Below are positions 9,010 through 19,500 of a DNA stretch of 64,000 nucleotides, piece by piece. The DNA lies in the NCBI GenBank assembly GCA_040954595.2, contig JBECUI020000034.1:124001-188000 (forward strand). The letters are read 5' to 3'. A model generated the notes under the pieces. That model saw nothing but the letters and a program-made list of their open reading frames with translations. It was not told where the DNA came from and did no database searches. Origin of the DNA: Balanoglossus misakiensis. Its lineage: Eukaryota; Hemichordata. The translations under genes and the position numbers were made by a program. Position 1 is the first letter of the stretch. Every line of letters begins with the position of its first letter.

Positions 9010-10666
9010 GCATCACAGAGATTTTATCAGGAACATCATTAGCCACGATGTTGATGCCGGTCTCTCAGCTGTACATACTCGATTCCCTCCGGAACCTAAC
9101 GGATACCTACACATTGGTCATGTAAAGACAATATGTTTGAACTTTGATATTGCCGAAGAATTTTCGGGTCAGTGCAATCTCCGAATGGATGATACCAATC
9201 CCACAAGAGACTACGAGAAGTACATCGGCACTATTCAAGAAGACATCCGATGGTTGGGCTACGATTGGAAGGATAACTTCTTCTGTGCATCAGATTATTT
9301 TGATAAATTCTATAATTATGCGCTCATTCTCATTAAAAAGGGCTTAGCCTATGTTGATGACCAAGATGCGGAAACAATACGAATAAACCGGGGTACACCA
9401 ACCGAACATGGAAAGAACAGCATATATCGGGATCGGAGCATCGAGGAGAATCTTTCGTTGTTTCAAGCAATGAAAGAAGGTAAGTTTCCCGACGGAAAAT
9501 GCGTGTTGCGTGCAAAGATTAGTATGGCCTCTGCTAATATTACTATGCGTGATCCGGTTCTCTATCGTATTAGACATATTGCCCATCCTCGTAGTCATGA
9601 TAAATGGTGTATATATCCCCTCTATGATTTTGCACACTGTCTTTCGGATGCACTTGAAGGCATTACACATTCCTTATGTACTATGGAATTTGAAGATCGC
9701 AGACCACTGTATAATTGGATACTGGAACAATTAGAATTTCCGAATCCACCACGACAATTTGAATTTGCTCGGATGAAGATCGCTTATACGATACTCAGCA
9801 AGCGAAAATTGATGATATTACAAGAAGAAGGTCATGTACAGGGATGGGATGATCCGCGCTTACCTACCGTAGCCGGAATGAGAAGAAGGGGCTATCCGTC
9901 CGATATTCTTTGTCAATTCTGTCGTTCGGTTGGCATTACGCGAACAGAGAGCATAATTGATGTTAGTCTGCTTGAAAATATGGTACGTAATAAATTGAAT
10001 ACGACGGCCGAGAGGCGAATTGCGGTTTTACACCCGTTAAAACTTACGATTACGAATTATCCGGAAGATAAGCTAGAGCATTTCCCTGCTGAAAATAATC
10101 CCGAAGATCCTTCTGCCGGTACTCGTTCCATACCTTTTTCTCGTACCATATATATTGAGCGTACCGATTTTATGATTGATCCGCCAAAGGGCTTTTTCCG
10201 TCTATACCCCGGTAATATTGTTCGGTTAAAATATGCATACTGTATTCGCTGTGTGGATTACCGGTGCGATGAAAACGGGAATGTTACTGAAGTTCTCTGT
10301 GAATACGATCCAGAAACCCGTGGTGGAGATAGCAAGGGACAACGAGTCCGAGGGACCCTTCATTGGTTATCTGAAAATGCTTGTAAAGAGGTTACCCTAC
10401 GACTTTATGATCGGCTCTTCCTTAGCCCTGAACCTGAGACCGAGGAAGATTTTTTATCTTGCTTGAATCCCGATTCATTAAGGGTAGAATCGGCATTAGT
10501 CGAAGAGGATTTCTTTGAGGAGGTCAAAGAAGAAAGGGTTTATCAGTTTCTTCGGCATGGCTATGTTTGTCTTGATCCTGATAGCAAGGGAAGAAAAAAG
10601 GTCTTTAACCTGACAATTTCCTTAAAAGACAGCTGGAAGAAACTTCAAGAGAAAGGGCGATCCTGA
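9002..10666 (+). CDS. glnS: Glutaminyl-tRNA synthetase
   Basis: 554 residues, normal bacterial GlnRS length. The class I signature is GYLHIGHVK near residue 35 and the KMSKS equivalent is ILSKRKLM near 262. The GlnRS-specific N-terminal FPPEPNGYLHIGH, DDTNPTRDYEKYI and HIAHPRSHDKWCIYPLYDFAH motifs are all present, followed by the beta-barrel anticodon-binding domains. Charges tRNA-Gln in the cytoplasm. Starts inside the end of the HD gene and converges on ilvD with 22 nt between stops; no clear terminator hairpin was seen there. Confidence 0.97.
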   Translation: MAEHHRDFIRNIISHDVDAGLSAVHTRFPPEPNGYLHIGHVKTICLNFDIAEEFSGQCNLRMDDTNPTRDYEKYIGTIQEDIRWLGYDWKDNFFCASDYFDKFYNYALILIKKGLAYVDDQDAETIRINRGTPTEHGKNSIYRDRSIEENLSLFQAMKEGKFPDGKCVLRAKISMASANITMRDPVLYRIRHIAHPRSHDKWCIYPLYDFAHCLSDALEGITHSLCTMEFEDRRPLYNWILEQLEFPNPPRQFEFARMKIAYTILSKRKLMILQEEGHVQGWDDPRLPTVAGMRRRGYPSDILCQFCRSVGITRTESIIDVSLLENMVRNKLNTTAERRIAVLHPLKLTITNYPEDKLEHFPAENNPEDPSAGTRSIPFSRTIYIERTDFMIDPPKGFFRLYPGNIVRLKYAYCIRCVDYRCDENGNVTEVLCEYDPETRGGDSKGQRVRGTLHWLSENACKEVTLRLYDRLFLSPEPETEEDFLSCLNPDSLRVESALVEEDFFEEVKEERVYQFLRHGYVCLDPDSKGRKKVFNLTISLKDSWKKLQEKGRS

Positions 10667-10688
10667 AAGACCGGGTCTAGTTCCACAC

Positions 10689-12363
10689 TTAACTCGTGCA
10701 TGCGCCGGTGCTTGCAGAGCCAACCAGTTTTGCATATTTGTACAATGCCCCATGTTGGACCTTCAGGTCGGGCTGTACCCAATCTTTTTTTCGCTTTTCC
10801 AACTCTTCCTTATCGACATTGACAGATAAGGTCTTCTTACCAGTGCTAATAGTAACGAGATCACCATCGCGTAAGAATGCAATCGGACCTCCAACCTGTG
10901 CTTCCGGTGTAACGTGTCCAACCACCATACCATGACTTCCTCCGGAAAAACGTCCATCCGTAATAAGTGCTACATCTTTTAAGAGACCGGCACCTGCAAT
11001 AGCGGACGTGGGGGCGAGCATCTCACGCATGCCCGGGCCTCCCTTGGGGCCTTCATTGCGAATAACAAGCACATCCTTTTTCTTGATAGATCCTGATAAT
11101 ATCGCCTGCAATGCATCTTCTTCGCATTCAAAGACTCGGGCTGGTCCTGTATGTTCTATAAATTCAAGCCCACATGTTTTTAGAACTGCACCCATAGGTG
11201 CCAGATTGCCGTGGAGAATACAGAATGGACCGGTTTTTTGTTTTGGTTTATTGAACGGAAGCATGACCGACTGCCCATCTAGTTTGACCGAGACCTTTTC
11301 AAGATTTTCTCCTATTGTACGACCATTTACAGTTAGACAATCAGCGTGCAACAAGCCTTCTTCTAATAGCGTCTTCATAACTGCCTGAACCCCGCCAACT
11401 CGGTACAAATCCGACATAACATATGCTCCGGCTGGTTTCATATCTGCAATGATGGGAGTAGTGTCGTAAAATGTATTAAAGTCGTCAATGCTTAGGGTAA
11501 TTTCCGATTCTCGTGCTAATGCCAATAAGTGAAGCACAGCATTGGTTGAACCGCCTATAGCCATGACGACTCGTATTGCATTTTCAAACGATTTGCGAGT
11601 AAGAATGTCGGAGGGACAAATATTTTTGTTAATACAGGTAAGAAGAGCATGACAACTGTCGGTAAGAATTTCTTTCCTTTCGGGTGCAAGTGCAGGAATG
11701 GATGCGCAGTGAGGAACCGTCATCCCAATAGCTTCCATAGCTGATGCCATCGTATTCGCTGTGTACATTCCCCCACATGCGCCGGCGCCAGGGCATGCCG
11801 CACATTCAATTTCATGACGCTCTTTTTCATCTATCTTCCCGGCATAGTATGCACCAACCGCTTCAAATGCCGATACAATATCAACATCCTTGCCCCGATG
11901 TTTTCCAGGTGCAATCGTTCCGCCGTAAACAAATACTGCCGGTACATTCATACGACGTAGCCCCATAACTGTTCCAGGAATAGTTTTATCGCAACCACCG
12001 AATCCCAAAAGGGCGTCCATTTGGTGTCCGATTGCATCAAGTTCAATAATATCAGCAATAGTTTCTCGTGATATCAGAGATGCACGCATACCTGCATGTC
12101 CCATTGCTTCACCATCGGTAATAACAAATGTATGAAAAGTCATTGTCATAACGTCGTTATCACGAAGGATTTTTTTAGAGTAATCCGCTAACGCATCAAG
12201 ATGAAGATTACATGGTCCGACATCACTGCCGGAGCTAGCAATACCAACTATTGGCTTGTTAAAGTCTTTATCTGTAAAGCCAACTGCCCGAAGCATGGCT
12301 CGATTAGCAGTTCCGAGCAAGACCTTCGGTCATGTTTTTACTTATTTTATTTTTTCCTGTCAT
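10689..12363 (-). CDS. ilvD: Dihydroxy-acid dehydratase, frameshift near N-terminus
   Basis: Converts 2,3-dihydroxy acids to 2-keto acids in valine and isoleucine synthesis. Fe-S and Mg ligand motifs are present: [20 protein letters not shown] and [16 protein letters not shown]; the C-terminal domain has [15 protein letters not shown]. The intact frame opens only near 12320. The true start is probably the ATG at 12361-12363, whose ATGA overlaps the leuD stop; its product begins [17 protein letters not shown]. The two parts are joined by removing one G near 12317, giving about 557 residues. Last gene of the ilvBN-leuCD-ilvD operon. Confidence 0.93.
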
Positions 12364-12971
12364 TGATTAACTCCAAATCGCGTGTAGGGGAGAGAATTGT
12401 ATGTTTTTTCTATTTCCTTACGTGCAGACATAAGCATTTCGGTAGAATCCCATGTTCCGCCCAACAATGCACGTAAATAGTTTTCCTGCATGCTTATCGG
12501 ATGTGTTTGATTGTCGACTTGCAAGATCTTATTTTTTAAATCAAGCAGGAAATGAATATCGGGATTTGTACGCACGAGTTGCTGTAGGGTTTCAATTCTA
12601 CTGTGGTCAATTTCAGCTACGGGTATGCCAAGTGCAATACAGTTCGCAGCAAAAATTTCTGCAAAGGATTCCCCAACGATTGCTTTAATTCCGAAGTCCC
12701 TCAATGATTGGGGTGCATGTTCACGCGAAGAACCACAACCAAAATTTTTATTAACAAGAAGAATTTCGCCATTCTTGTATTGGTTGAATGGGTGTTTTTT
12801 TTCAGTTCCGTCCGAATTGTAACGCAAGTCGTAAAAAGCATACTTGCCAATGCCACGAAAACTGGTAAGTTTTAAGTACCGTGCTGGAATAATTTGATCA
12901 GTATCAATATCTATGCCGGGTAGAGGAAGTCCTCGTCCTGATATTCTTTCTATTATTGGCAGTGCATCCAT
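12360..12971 (-). CDS. leuD: 3-isopropylmalate dehydratase small subunit
   Basis: 203 residues, normal LeuD length. It carries the swivelling-domain motifs DIDTDQIIPARYLK near the start and NFGCGSSREHAPQSL around residue 75, then AIVGESFAEIFAANC. Works with LeuC to isomerise 2- and 3-isopropylmalate in leucine synthesis. It lies 11 nt downstream of leuC and its stop overlaps the ilvD start. A GAGGAG-like Shine-Dalgarno sequence precedes ATG. Confidence 0.95.
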   Translation of the reverse strand: MDALPIIERISGRGLPLPGIDIDTDQIIPARYLKLTSFRGIGKYAFYDLRYNSDGTEKKHPFNQYKNGEILLVNKNFGCGSSREHAPQSLRDFGIKAIVGESFAEIFAANCIALGIPVAEIDHSRIETLQQLVRTNPDIHFLLDLKNKILQVDNQTHPISMQENYLRALLGGTWDSTEMLMSARKEIEKTYNSLPYTRFGVNQ

Positions 12972-12982
12972 CTGTTCTCCTC

Positions 12983-14376
12983 CTATCGAAAATCTCGTAT
13001 ATCGGTAATTGAGCCGGTAACGGCAGCTGCTGCTACCATTGCAGGGCTCATAAGAATAGTTCTCCCGCTCGGAGAGCCCTGTCTGCCGATAAAATTTCTA
13101 TTTGAGCTACTTGCACATATTTCTCGTTCCTTCAGTTTGTCGGGATTCATGGCAAGGCACATAGAACAACCTGCTCCGCGCCATTCAAAGCCACTTTCTT
13201 GGAAAACTTTGTCCAACCCTTCCTGCTCTGCTTGTCGGCTTACCTGTTTGGAGCCGGGAACAACGATTGCCCGTACCGAATTGGCTACTGTTTTACCTTT
13301 TACAATAGCTGCAGCCTCGCGAAGATCGCTGATACGACCGTTCGTGCATGAACCGAGAAATGCTACATCAATCTTCTTGTTCAACATAGGGCTGTCCGGT
13401 TCCCAGCCTGTATGTTCGTATGCCTTTTGTGCAATTTCCCGTTCTCCCTCCGGTAACCGGTCAATTCTTGGTATCTTTTGACTGATGGGCATACATTGTC
13501 CTGGAGTTATACCCAAGTAACCATCGGTTCAAAGGAATCTGCATTAAATTCAACTACATCATCATAGCTTGCATTATCATGCGAAGCTAAGGATGACCAA
13601 AAGGAGACTGCATCATCAAAATTTTCTTCCGAAGGGGCATACTTTCTGCCGCGAAGATAATTAAATGTTGTTTCGTCAGGAGTTACATACCCGGCGCGGG
13701 CACCACCTTCGATACTCATATTGCAGATTGTCATGCGTTCTTCCATACTCAGGGCATCGATCGCAGTTCCGCCGTATTCATAGGTATATCCAATACCGCC
13801 CTTCACGGTTAGTTTGCCAATAATAGTAAGAATAATGTCTTTCGCATATACTCCCGCAGGAAGTTTCCCATTAATTGTTATTCTTCGTACCTTTGGCCGA
13901 TTAATTGCGATGCTCTGACTTGCGAGTACATCTCGTATTTGAGATGTACCAATGCCAAATGCAATGGCACCAAATGCACCATGGGTGGCAGTGTGACTAT
14001 CTCCACAAACAATGGTCATACCAGGCTGAGTGAGCCCGAGTTCAGGACCGATGATATGTACAATGCCTTGATAATCCGTATCAAGCGAAAAGAATTTGAT
14101 GCCAAACTCTGCAGTATTCTTTTCAAGTGCACGTATCATTTTTTCAGCAAGCTCATCTTGAAAGGGTCGTTCCCATTCATTGGTTGGAACAATATGATCT
14201 ATTGTTGCAAATGTATGCGATGGATACATAACCGTCAAATTACGGTCTCGTAGCATCTGAAATGCCTGTGGCGAGGTTACTTCGTGAATCAGGTGCATGC
14301 CAATAAATAATTGATCCTGACCATTCGGCAATGTTCGTATCTTGTGCATGTCCCATACAGTATCAAATAAATTCAT
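12983..14376 (-). CDS. leuC: 3-isopropylmalate dehydratase large subunit, one frameshift
   Basis: Aconitase-family subunit, about 464 residues when joined. The N-terminal frame (14376 to about 13515) has the active-site region [15 protein letters not shown]. The C-terminal frame has the 4Fe-4S cysteines in [12 protein letters not shown] and CSMCLAMN. The break is a run of three C on the plus strand (13512-13514): one more base restores [15 protein letters not shown]. All key residues are intact on both sides, so the break looks like a homopolymer miscall. It is directly adjacent to ilvN (1 nt). Confidence 0.94.
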
Positions 14377-14895
14377 TTATACTCCTCCTTGCATATTCAT
14401 ATTTGTAAATCCTTTATCACGGATCATAAGGACCTTTCCGGTTCTCATCCACTCTAATACGCCGTAGGGAGCAAATATTTTGCGAACCCTTTCTATCCGC
14501 TCCGAGGGACCTATTACTTCTATAACAACAACCGTATCGTCGATATCGATTATATCACATTTCAGCGCGTATGCCATCTGTAATATTTCATTTCTGTTTT
14601 TTTCTACACAAGAAATTTTCATAAGTGCAAGTTCGCGCTTAATAATGTTTCGATCAGTTGTATCAATAGCATGTACGACATCTACCAATCGCTGTATTTG
14701 CTTCATAACATTTTCAAAGTTTTCAGTTCCCCCGATACTGGTCATATTCAGTACGGAAAAGCGTGGATCGGGAGACGGCGATACAATAAGGCTGTCAATA
14801 TTGTATCCTCGACGAGAAAAAATAAGTGCAATGCGGTTTAATGTCCCCGGCTTATTTGCTACCAGCATGCTAATCGAATGTTCTTTTATTTCCAT
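14377..14895 (-). CDS. ilvN: Acetolactate synthase small (regulatory) subunit
   Basis: 172 residues. An N-terminal ACT domain (SMLVANKPGTLNRIALIFSRRGYNIDSL) is followed by the conserved small-subunit C-terminal domain with ELALMKISC. It binds valine and controls the activity of IlvB. Start overlaps the ilvB stop by 1 nt; leuC follows immediately. Gene is also called ilvH in other genomes. Confidence 0.94.
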   Translation of the reverse strand: MEIKEHSISMLVANKPGTLNRIALIFSRRGYNIDSLIVSPSPDPRFSVLNMTSIGGTENFENVMKQIQRLVDVVHAIDTTDRNIIKRELALMKISCVEKNRNEILQMAYALKCDIIDIDDTVVVIEVIGPSERIERVRKIFAPYGVLEWMRTGKVLMIRDKGFTNMNMQGGV

Positions 14896-16603
14896 TATGT
14901 ACTCCCCTTTGGTTTTTCTAGTTTGTGTTTTGGTGCTTCTATAAGCATTTCGCTGTAAGCTGCTCCGGCAGGAATCATCGGATATACATTATCTTCTTTT
15001 TCCACATCAACGTCAACAAGACAGGGGCCTTCGTTGTAATCTAAAGCTGCTTGAACAATCTTGCGTACATCAGCACTTCTCTTTATACGAAATGCCCTTA
15101 CCCCATAACTTTCTGCAAGCTTGACAAAATTAGGGTTGCCCTTGAGATCTACGCCCGAAAGCCTGTTCTCATAAAATAATTCTTGCCATTGTCGTACCAT
15201 ACCGAGGTAATGATTATTAATAACTATTATTTTTACGGGAAGTTTATGTAATGCACATGTTGCTAACTCGGATAGGGTCATTTGAAACCCCCCATCTCCT
15301 ACAATAGCCAAGACTGTTTTTCCGGACGAGCAATTTGTGCACCAATTGCAGCGGGAAATCCAAAGCCCATGGTTCCTGCACCACCGGAGGATATCCAATG
15401 AAAGCGCTCACTAGTTTTATAAAACTGAGCCGCCCACATCTGATGCTGTCCAACATCGGTCGTTACAATGGCCTCCCCGCGTGTTTTTTCATAGAACACA
15501 TTGATAACATGTTCTGCTTTCAATTTTCCTCCCTGCTTGTATTTTAGGGGATACATCTGTTTCCACTTCTGCACTCGTTTGTTCCACTCTTTTGTATCTC
15601 CCGCAGTGGCAACCGCAGCAATACGTTCAACTACCTGGTCCGCATCGCCTGCGATATTGATGTCGATTGTTAGGACCTTGTTAAATTCACTGGGGTCAAT
15701 GTCGACATGAATTTTCTTTGCTCCCATACAGAATTGAACGATATCCCCGGTAATGCGATCATCCCAACGAGAACCGATAGACATAATGAGATCACAGTGA
15801 TCCACAGCCTTGTTTGCATAGGCAGTACCATGCATACCCAGCATGCCGAGACTAAGCGTATGTGTTTCAGGGAAACAACCTTTCCCAAGGAGGGTATTGG
15901 TAACGGGAATACTGAGTTTTTCAGCAAGATAACGTACTGATTTTTCAGCTCCGGAAATAACTGCCCCATGTCCGACAAGAAGTAAGGGTTTCGATGCACG
16001 ACTCAGCATTAATGCTGCCTCTTCAATAAGTTCTTGATTAGGCGATTGAGGAAATGTATACCCCGGTATATCAGGTTTTCCTACATAGGGGGTCTCTAAG
16101 GTCGCACTCGCTACGTTCTTTGGAACATCAATAAGAACAGGACCGGGTCGTCCACTCTGAGCAATATAGAATGCCTCCTGCATAATTCGCGGTAGATCTT
16201 CTACATTGCGCACTAAGTAAGAGTGTTTCACTACAGGGTAGGTAATGCCAGAGACATCGGTTTCCTGAAAGGCATCTAGTCCTAGATTCCAGGTAGTCTG
16301 CTGTCCCGTTATAATAATCATGGGAATCGAATCCATAAGGGCTGTAAGAATACCGGTTACAGTATTAGTAGCCCCAGGTCCGGAGGTTACCAATACCACT
16401 GCAGGCTTTCCACATGCACGGGCATATCCATCCGCCATATGGGTTGCCCCTTGTTCATGTCGGGTGAGAATGAACTTAATTGGTGAAGACACCAATGCAT
16501 CAAAGATAGGAATGGCTGCGCCACCAGGAAGCCCGAATATGTATTCACAGCCATGTTCATGTATTGCATCAACAATAATTTCGGCACCATTTTTTATACT
16601 CAT
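14895..16603 (-). CDS. ilvB: Acetolactate synthase large (catalytic) subunit, one frameshift
   Basis: A thiamine-diphosphate enzyme making acetolactate or acetohydroxybutyrate, the first step of branched-chain amino acid synthesis; about 569 residues. Motifs: catalytic Glu region LTRHEQGATHMADGYARA, FAD-type central domain, and the TPP motif GDGGFQMTLSELAT through NNHYLGMVRQWQ. The frame breaks in a run of five T on the plus strand at 15317-15321; one more base gives RPEKTVLAIVGDGG. First gene of the operon, with a promoter at 16683-16711, a palindromic leader and an AGGGAGA Shine-Dalgarno sequence. Confidence 0.95.
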
Positions 16604-16645
16604 ACGTAATTTCTCCCTATTACATTAGTTTTTTATAAGCATATC

Positions 16646-16659
16646 TTAGCAGATGCTAA
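16646..16659 (-). promoter_or_regulatory. Palindrome in the ilvB leader (possible operator or RNA hairpin)
   Basis: On the plus strand this reads TTAGCA-GA-TGCTAA, a 6-bp perfect inverted repeat with a 2-nt spacer, flanked by a further pair TATAAG/CTTATA about 6-10 nt outside. It lies between the predicted transcription start (near 16676) and the ilvB start codon. It could be a repressor operator or fold in the mRNA. No T-box consensus is present. Confidence 0.4.
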
Positions 16660-16682
16660 AACTTATACTTAGTTAGTATACA

Positions 16683-16711
16683 TTTTTATCATGTTTCAAT
16701 ATAAATGTCAA
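16683..16711 (-). promoter_or_regulatory. Sigma-70 promoter for ilvBN-leuCD-ilvD
   Basis: On the minus strand, a perfect -35 TTGACA (16711-16706), a 17-nt spacer and a -10 TAAAAA (16688-16683). The leader to the ilvB ATG is about 70-75 nt, unlike the very short leaders of several other genes here. Confidence 0.55.
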
Positions 16712-16719
16712 TACTTTGC

Positions 16720-16947
16720 TTAAAGTAATAGCGAAATATTTTTAGACTTCACATTTTAGAAAAAAAATTACTGTTTATGCCTATAAATAGAAGTAAAATC
16801 GGGTATAGGTATAAGAAGCGCAATAAATCAGTATAAAAAGTAAAATCTTTTGTCGGTTCAATTTTTATTGTCATTTCTTATTCCACAATATAGCGAAACT
16901 CCAAGGATTAGCTATTCTACCCCATATTTTTTTGTAAAGATTTTATC
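16720..16947. other. AT-rich intergenic stretch with no gene recognised
   Basis: The middle of the 379-bp gap between divergent ilvB and the polyprenyl synthase gene. It is strongly A/T rich, holds no convincing reading frame on either strand and no structured-RNA consensus that I could recognise. The two ends of the gap carry the promoters listed separately. Confidence 0.5.
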
Positions 16948-16976
16948 TTGTTTCTATTTCTTAATGCCTATATACT
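16948..16976 (+). promoter_or_regulatory. Promoter of polyprenyl synthase gene; -10 box 6 nt from ATG
   Basis: -35 TTGTTT (16948-16953), 17-nt spacer, -10 TATACT (16971-16976). The expected start of transcription falls on or beside the ATG at 16983, implying a leaderless mRNA. It also rules out the GTG at 16977 as start. Confidence 0.55.
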
Positions 16977-16982
16977 GTGTAT

Positions 16983-17999
16983 ATGAATGCTGAATTATTT
17001 TCAGAATTTCTGCAGCAGCGGCGTGCTTCCATGCTTAGCTGTATCCATGATACGTGGCAGGAACGTTGCAAGCACTTAGACAGGATAGATCCGTGGACAA
17101 CTGAAAAACTACAATATTTTTCCGACTATCTAGGAGCAGGAAAATTGCTGCGGGGCAGCCTTTATCTGCTTGCGTCGAAATTTTTTTCACTGGATTCTCA
17201 TCTTCCAATTGCGGCTGCTATGGAATATATTCAGTCTTTTCTCTTGGTCCATGATGATATTATGGATAAGAGTGATAGGAGGCGTGGACTTTCCAGTGCT
17301 CATAAGTACTACAGTCAGTTTTGGGATGCAGATGATGCAGAGCATTTCGGTCATGCACAGGCCATTTGCCTTGGTGATATATTTTTGCTCTGTGCATATC
17401 ATCTGATTGGAAGCAGCAATATTTCCGACAAACATCATCGCAGCATTAGTAATCTCATTGCCCAAGAATTGACGCAGGTATGTGCTGCACAGATGCTTGA
17501 TATTCGAATGAGCCATCAGAAAACATCAGTTGATATTCTCTATACCATGTATCGCTATAAGACCGCGCGTTATACTTTCAGTCTTCCCTTCCTCGTTGCA
17601 TCATGCCTTGCCGATGCAAGCGAGAAGGTCAGTGCAACATTTGCTGCACTCGGCGAAGCGCTGGGCATTCTCTTTCAAATACGGGACGATATTCTTGATA
17701 TCAGCACGCTGGACATGGGGAAGCCAGGTGGACTTGATATTGCTGCAAATAAACATACAGCAGTGCGCTATGTACTGGAATTACATAAGCATCCGGCATC
17801 TGCCTGCTTTCAAGAAACTCCAACGCCAGAGGTACTAGAAAAACTTCGAATGGCCTGTAGTGAACCGGAAATAAAGGCAGAACTAGATGTCATGATTACA
17901 GAGCAACGAATAGAAGCTGAGCGGCATCTACAGGTCCTTGTCAATTTTGGTTCAGATACCAGCCTCTTTTATTCACTCCTTGCCTGGTTACAGAATTAG
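16983..17999 (+). CDS. Polyprenyl diphosphate synthase (FPP/GGPP synthase family)
   Basis: About 338 residues of the trans-isoprenyl diphosphate synthase fold. The first Asp-rich motif is LVHDDIMD (near residue 90) and the second is IRDDILD (near residue 236), with KLLRGSLYLLASK upstream. These chelate Mg and the diphosphate in chain elongation of prenyl diphosphates. Chain length cannot be assigned from sequence by eye. ATG 16983 is chosen because the -10 box ends 6 nt upstream; there is no Shine-Dalgarno sequence. It stands alone, converging on pdxT with overlapping stop codons. Confidence 0.85.
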   Translation: MNAELFSEFLQQRRASMLSCIHDTWQERCKHLDRIDPWTTEKLQYFSDYLGAGKLLRGSLYLLASKFFSLDSHLPIAAAMEYIQSFLLVHDDIMDKSDRRRGLSSAHKYYSQFWDADDAEHFGHAQAICLGDIFLLCAYHLIGSSNISDKHHRSISNLIAQELTQVCAAQMLDIRMSHQKTSVDILYTMYRYKTARYTFSLPFLVASCLADASEKVSATFAALGEALGILFQIRDDILDISTLDMGKPGGLDIAANKHTAVRYVLELHKHPASACFQETPTPEVLEKLRMACSEPEIKAELDVMITEQRIEAERHLQVLVNFGSDTSLFYSLLAWLQN

Positions 18000-18578
18000 T
18001 TCTCGCATACCATTTTGAGAAAGTACTGGTGTAAGCGCTTATCGTCGGTTAACTCGCAATGAAATGTAGCCCCGAGCATTTTCTTCTCCCCGAACAAGGA
18101 TTGGATATTTGTTGTAATATGCCAACGTTGTTACTGTTTCCCCAACTGAGTGAATAATTGGAGCACGAATAAAACAAGTGTGGACTGGTTTAATGCCAAG
18201 TGTAGGCATTAAGATATCTGCTTCGAAACTGCTAGTCTGCCGTCCGTAAGCATTTCGCTTAATGTCAATGTCCAAAAGAGCAATATGAGGGAGGGCGCTA
18301 TCAATAATATTTTTTGCCAACATAATACATCCTGCACAGGTGCCAAATACGGGCAGCCCGTTCTGTATAACTGTCTTTATTGAAGAAAGCAAATTCTTTT
18401 TTTGCATAAGGTGTGAGATAGTACTGCTTTCACCACCGGGAATAATGAGCCCATCCAGATCTTGGAGATCCTCCTTGCTTCGGACAAGTCGTGGATATGC
18501 ATGAATCCCTGTGAGAATATTACAATGAAGAGCAAAATCACCTTGCAGGGCAAGTACCCCGATGGTTTTACCACCCAC
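17996..18578 (-). CDS. pdxT: Glutaminase subunit of PLP synthase, frameshift near C-terminus
   Basis: A class I glutamine amidotransferase that feeds ammonia to PdxS for pyridoxal-phosphate synthesis; about 193 residues. Seen: [12 protein letters not shown] at the start, [10 protein letters not shown], nucleophile Cys in [11 protein letters not shown]. The uninterrupted frame stops at 18039, but a one-base shift near 18075 recovers [15 protein letters not shown], carrying the catalytic His and Glu, ending at 17996. Start is probably GTG at 18576-18578, overlapping the pdxS end; the frame is open further upstream but that lies in pdxS. The stop overlaps that of the convergent polyprenyl synthase gene. 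Confidence 0.9.
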
Positions 18579-19461
18579 GATGGGACATTTTTTCCATTTC
18601 CGGCATGCTTGCGGTTGCAATGCCATGCATAGGTTCGCCAAGATCGTAGGATAGGCGGGCAAGTTTTTCAGGGTCATCGTAGGCAGCAACTGCTTCTACG
18701 ATTGCAGCCGCGCGTTTGGCCGGATCATTTGACTTGAAAATGCCTGAGCCTACAAAAACAGCCTGTGCACCGAGGCGAATCATTAATGCCGCATCAGCAG
18801 GGCTTGCAACGCCCCCGGCTGAAAAATTAGGCACGGGCAGGGTGCCCGATTCTGCGACTGAACGAACAAGATCAAAGGGTGCATTTAGTTCTTTTGCTGC
18901 AGTTACTAATTGTTCCTTGTTAAGAACTGTAAGTTTGCGAATGCTGTCGACAACATTGCGCATATGTCGTACCGCTTCGACGATATCGCCGGTTCCAGCT
19001 TCCCCCTTAGTACGAATCATAGCTGCCCCCTCAGCGATACGACGTAGGGCTTCGCCGAGATTACGACAGCCACAGACAAAGGGCACCTTAAAACGATGCT
19101 TATCAATGTGATAATGCTGATCGGCTGGGGTCAAAACCTCACTTTCATCAATGAAATCAATTTCCAATGCTTCCAAAATTTCTGCTTCAACAAAATGTCC
19201 GATTCTACATTTAGCCATAACGGGAATTGATACGGTCTGTTGTATCTCTTCAATAATTTTGGGGTCAGACATACGAGCCACTCCACCGGTAGCTCTAATA
19301 TCAGCCGGTACCCGTTCCAATGCCATAACCGCCTGTGCACCGGATTGTTCGGCAATAGCGGCCTGTTCCGCATTGGTGACGTCCATAATAACGCCTCCCT
19401 TGAGCATTTCTGCTAAACCAACCTTTGTTTTCCACGTCCCTGTTACTGATTTATTATCCAT
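18568..19461 (-). CDS. pdxS: PLP synthase subunit PdxS
   Basis: 297 residues, normal length. (beta/alpha)8-barrel enzyme that makes PLP from ribose 5-phosphate, glyceraldehyde 3-phosphate and ammonia. Motifs: [35 protein letters not shown], catalytic Lys in [13 protein letters not shown], second Lys in [11 protein letters not shown], and [14 protein letters not shown]. Pairs with PdxT next door. The ATG has no Shine-Dalgarno sequence and lies 6 nt after a TATAGT -10 box, so the mRNA may be leaderless. Confidence 0.97.
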   Translation of the reverse strand: MDNKSVTGTWKTKVGLAEMLKGGVIMDVTNAEQAAIAEQSGAQAVMALERVPADIRATGGVARMSDPKIIEEIQQTVSIPVMAKCRIGHFVEAEILEALEIDFIDESEVLTPADQHYHIDKHRFKVPFVCGCRNLGEALRRIAEGAAMIRTKGEAGTGDIVEAVRHMRNVVDSIRKLTVLNKEQLVTAAKELNAPFDLVRSVAESGTLPVPNFSAGGVASPADAALMIRLGAQAVFVGSGIFKSNDPAKRAAAIVEAVAAYDDPEKLARLSYDLGEPMHGIATASMPEMEKMSHRGW

Positions 19462-19467
19462 AGCAAT

Positions 19468-19496
19468 ACTATATCAGGGAAATCTGTTTACTACAA
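19468..19496 (-). promoter_or_regulatory. Promoter of pdxST; -10 box 6 nt from ATG
   Basis: Minus strand: -35 TTGTAG (19496-19491), 17-nt spacer, -10 TATAGT (19473-19468), then six bases and the pdxS ATG. Predicted transcript begins at or next to the start codon. Confidence 0.5.
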
Positions 19497-19500
19497 TAAA

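Noticed and set aside
10667-10690. Bidirectional terminator between glnS and ilvD
   Set aside because: Only 22 nt with a weak ACCGGGTCT dyad and no T-run on either strand.
16604-16680. Leader peptide attenuator (five-codon frame starting ATGCTTATA) or T-box before ilvB
   Set aside because: Five codons with one Leu and one Ile is too short and lacks a ribosome site; no T-box antiterminator consensus is present on the minus strand.
18579-18689. Upstream start for pdxT
   Set aside because: The extra 37 residues are the antisense-frame reading of the pdxS C-terminus and do not resemble PdxT; GTG 18578 starts right at the family motif.
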